A DNA stretch of 64,000 bases. It comes from CAYNHF01 sp964397045 (GTDB taxonomy: Bacteria; Actinomycetota; Acidimicrobiia; Spongiisociales; UBA5794). The notes beneath the pieces were generated by a model that saw nothing but the letters and a program-made list of their open reading frames with translations, had not been told where the DNA came from and searched no databases. The position numbers and the translations under genes are program-made. Location of the stretch: NCBI GenBank assembly GCA_964397045.1, contig CAYNHF010000028.1:26610-90609 (forward strand). The letters are read 5' to 3'. Shown here piece by piece: positions 62,027-64,000 of the stretch (position 1 is its first letter; each line of letters begins with the position of its first letter).

Positions 62027-62575
62027 ATGCTCGACCTCGCCATCCTCGGCTTGCTCCGCGAACAGCCCCACCACGGCTACGAATTGAAGCAACAACTCGC
62101 AGAACTCGGATTCTGGAAGGTGTCGTTCGGTTCGCTCTACCCGGCCATCAAACGCCTCGAGAAGCGCGGCTACATCGAGGCGCTGCGGGCCTCTGGGCGA
62201 CGCAAGGCCTACCGCATCACCGATAGTGGCCGACTGGCATTCGATGAGATGCTCGCCGAGGATCCCGGGCAGATCGAGGAAGACCGTCGCTTTCAGATTC
62301 GACTCGCCTTTTTCCGGTACGTCGAGCCCACCCTCCGTATCCAGACGCTGCAGCGCCGTAGAAGACAGTTGGTCGATCGCCTCGGCGCCTCGCGGGGTGC
62401 CCTGCGCGAGGCCACCGCGCGCCGCGGCTCGCTCGATCGCTACACCCAGGCCTTGATGGAAAGAAGCCTCAGGACAACCGAGGCGGATATCGAATGGCTC
62501 GACGAGCTCATCGCCGCCGAACGGAGTACTCAACCGATCGGTCAGACGACCGTCACGCTCAAAGGAGAGAACTGA
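62027..62575 (+). CDS. PadR family transcriptional regulator
   Basis: A 182-residue protein from ATG 62027 (GTG 62018 is an alternative adding three residues). The N-terminal winged helix reads LDLAILGLLREQPHHGYELK, SFGSLYPAIKRLEKRGYIEA and RRKAYRITDSGRLAFDEML. A C-terminal helical dimerisation region (about 95-175) includes LDRYTQALMERSLRTTEADI. There is no ribosome binding site before the ATG; a TATAGT eight bases upstream suggests a leaderless mRNA. It abuts the ino1 gene, so it probably controls that operon through the palindromes upstream. Confidence 0.9.
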   Translation: MLDLAILGLLREQPHHGYELKQQLAELGFWKVSFGSLYPAIKRLEKRGYIEALRASGRRKAYRITDSGRLAFDEMLAEDPGQIEEDRRFQIRLAFFRYVEPTLRIQTLQRRRRQLVDRLGASRGALREATARRGSLDRYTQALMERSLRTTEADIEWLDELIAAERSTQPIGQTTVTLKGEN

Positions 62576-63680
62576 ATGAGCAAGGTAAAGGTCGCCATTG
62601 CCGGTCTCGGTAACTGCGCGAGTTCACTGATGCAGGGTGTGTCCTACTACGCAGACGCCGACGTCGACACCCAGGTGCCAGGTCTCATGAACATCGACCT
62701 CGGTGGTTACCACGTCGGAGACGTCGAGTTCGTGGCAGGTTTCGATGTCGATGCCGGGAAGGTCGGCCAGGACTTGGCCAAGGCCATTGCGGCAACTCCG
62801 AACAACACGGTCAAGTTCGCGGACGTCGCGGAAACCGGGATCTCGGTGCTGCGAGGACCCACCCACGACGGCCTCGGCAGGTACTACCGCGAGGTAGTCG
62901 AGGAGTCGGCTGCCGACCCCGTCGACGTCGTGGCCGCACTTCGAGAGTCAGAGGCAAACGTGCTGGTGTCGTACCTGCCCGTCGGTTCAGAAGCTGCCAC
63001 CAAGTCCTATGCCGAGGCGGCGCTCCAGGCCGGGGTGGGGTTCATCAACTGCATACCGGTGTTCATCGCCTCCGATCCATCGTGGGCCAGGCGCTTCGAA
63101 GGCGGGAGTTCCCATCATCGGCGACGACATCAAGTCGCAGGTTGGTGCCACGATCGTGCACCGCAACCTGGCGCGTCTCTTCGAGGATCGCGGCGTCGAC
63201 ATCGAGCACACCTACCAGCTCAACTTCGGCGGCAACATGGACTTCATGAACATGCTGGAACGCGACCGGCTCATCTCCAAGAAGATCTCGAAGACGCAGT
63301 CCGTCACCAGCCAGATCGACAAGGGAATCAGCAGCGAAGACGTCCACATCGGGCCCTCCGACCACGTCCCCTGGCTGAGCGACCGCAAATGGGCCTACAT
63401 CAGGGTGGAAGGCAAGAGCTTCGGCGATGTGCCGCTCAACGCCGAACTCAAGCTCGAAGTCTGGGATTCGCCGAACTCCGCAGGGGTCGTGATCGATGCC
63501 GTCCGCTGCATCAAGCTGGCGCAGGATCGTGGCGTGAGCGGACCGCTGCTTGCGCCCTCTTCGTACTTCATGAAGAGCCCCCCGGTGCAGTACCGCGACA
63601 CGGAAGCCCACGACAACGTGGCAGCGTTCATCGCCGGGGAAGACACCACCTCCGAGGACTACGACGTCTACATCGGTTGA
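62576..63680 (+). CDS. ino1: Inositol-3-phosphate synthase, with frameshift
   Basis: The enzyme converts glucose-6-phosphate to inositol-3-phosphate for inositol lipids and thiols of actinobacteria. It begins KVKVAIAGLGNCASSLMQGV (NAD-binding) and runs in frame to WARRFEGG near 63100. The natural continuation KAGVPIIGDDIKSQVGATIV, FGGNMDFMNMLERDRLISKK, IGPSDHVPWLSDRKWAYIRV and EVWDSPNSAGVVIDAVRCIK lies in another frame to TGA at 63680. Losing two A's from an A-run at about 63098-63101 explains it (expected F-E-K-A). It directly follows padR, with AAAGGAG about nine bases upstream. About 368 residues when repaired. Confidence 0.9.
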
Positions 63681-63700
63681 GTCTGTCTAGAACCGCCGTC

Positions 63701-63735
63701 CTGGAGGCTGCTGGGTGTCACTCAGCAGCCTCCAG
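63701..63735 (+). terminator. Intrinsic terminator-like hairpin after ino1
   Basis: CTGGAGGCTGCTG (63701-63713) and CAGCAGCCTCCAG (63723-63735) make a 13-bp perfect stem with a 9-base loop, followed by the pyrimidine-rich CTGTCTTCTCTCC. It is placed 20 bases past the ino1 stop, so it probably terminates the padR-ino1 operon. Confidence 0.8.
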
Positions 63736-63819
63736 CTGTCTTCTCTCCCCGCAAAGCTGTCTCTTCGCCCAGCAAAATAGGCCTGAGGTTTCCCAGCCCT
63801 TCTGCCGATAACCCCCGTC

Positions 63820-64000
63820 ATGGCAGAGTTCTTTGATGCACTCGTGCAGCGAGTGCGACATTGGTCGATCGTCGACCACGCGTACCGGATCCGCTGGGTG
63901 CTCGTCGGCTTCGGCGTACTCATTCTCATTGCCATTCCCTGGGGCCTCCGGGCCGAAGAGCGTGGACTCGAGGACGCCGCGCGACAGGCCCTCACCGACG
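63820..64000 (+). CDS. N-terminal part of a membrane protein (cut by window end)
   Basis: ATG 63820 opens a frame that is still open at the window edge after 60 codons. It begins MAEFFDALVQRVRHWSIVDH, followed by one membrane helix (VLVGFGVLILIAIPWGLRA) and a charged start of a soluble region (EERGLEDAARQALTD). This single-pass topology with an N-terminal cytoplasmic segment resembles anchored envelope proteins with a BON/OmpA-like domain outside, but the domain lies beyond the window. Function not assignable. Confidence 0.6.
   Translation, partial: MAEFFDALVQRVRHWSIVDHAYRIRWVLVGFGVLILIAIPWGLRAEERGLEDAARQALTD

Noticed and set aside
1..64000. Known defence systems, prophage, integrative elements, CRISPR arrays or biosynthetic gene clusters
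   Set aside because: No integrase, transposase, restriction-modification, toxin-antitoxin, Cas, phage structural, NRPS or PKS pattern was seen on either strand. The PhzF-like gene and the single FabH are not part of a visible cluster.

Overview
The window is a 64 kb stretch of a high-GC bacterial chromosome, almost certainly from an actinobacterium. Pointers are the MtbDcd-like dCTP deaminase, the actinobacterial inositol-phosphate synthase behind a PadR regulator, two enzymes of F420-binding families (DDN-type and PPOX-type), frequent GTG starts, Tat/lipoprotein signals and a SARP-type regulator. The gene set and synteny (ino1, padR, panB, rpsF-ssb-rpsR-rplI, dnaB) suggest a deep-branching, possibly Acidimicrobiia-like lineage, but this is inference. 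No prophage, transposase, integrase or CRISPR array was found; the DNA reads as ordinary chromosome.

Layout. 1-14.9 kb: a LemA/DUF2207 pair, an HdeD-DUF389 membrane fusion, two paralogous secreted transglycosylases with Thr/Pro linkers, a LarA-like protein, an alpha/beta hydrolase, an ABC exporter, a DUF885 lipoprotein, a cyclopropane-synthase-family methyltransferase and an aldo/keto reductase. 14.9-21.6 kb: a NarL-type two-component pair, an esterase, a Tat/lipoprotein MBL-fold hydrolase and an ABC-F ATPase. 21.9-32.4 kb: a signalling block with two class III nucleotide cyclases (zinc ribbon-cyclase-AAA-TPR and DUF4242-cyclase), FabH, a 31-residue exported micropeptide and a 1261-residue SARP/AAA/TPR regulator. 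32.5-46.9 kb: mixed metabolism (thioredoxin-fold protein, GH1 glucosidase, MFS exporter, PQQ-propeller protein, DDN, MBL, MaoC, PhzF, methyltransferases), tRNA-Gly(CCC), dcd and a YCII protein. 47.2-53.5 kb: a two-ATPase/FtsX ABC transporter plus an oligopeptide-type ATPase. 54.2-59.1 kb: dnaB, rplI, rpsR, ssb, rpsF, a DUF192 lipoprotein and panB. 59.3-64 kb: flavin/F420 enzymes, a GNAT protein, padR-ino1 and the start of a membrane protein.

The most unusual signals are: (1) a family of 48-nt imperfect palindromes with ends GTTCTTGCGTCCC / GGGACGCAAGAAC in at least eight intergenic copies, twice as tandem pairs at a 70-bp period; (2) the exported micropeptide gene downstream of the large regulator, with repeated GCGCTCA-type sites in its upstream region; (3) unusual domain fusions: SARP plus a C-terminal DeoR-like helix-turn-helix, an ABC ATPase plus an AbrB-like tail, and an FMN reductase plus a degenerate receiver; (4) three reading-frame lesions (ino1, a methyltransferase, an HdeD paralogue), two of them in short homopolymer runs and so possibly assembly errors; (5) a doubled palindromic operator at the padR start codon.
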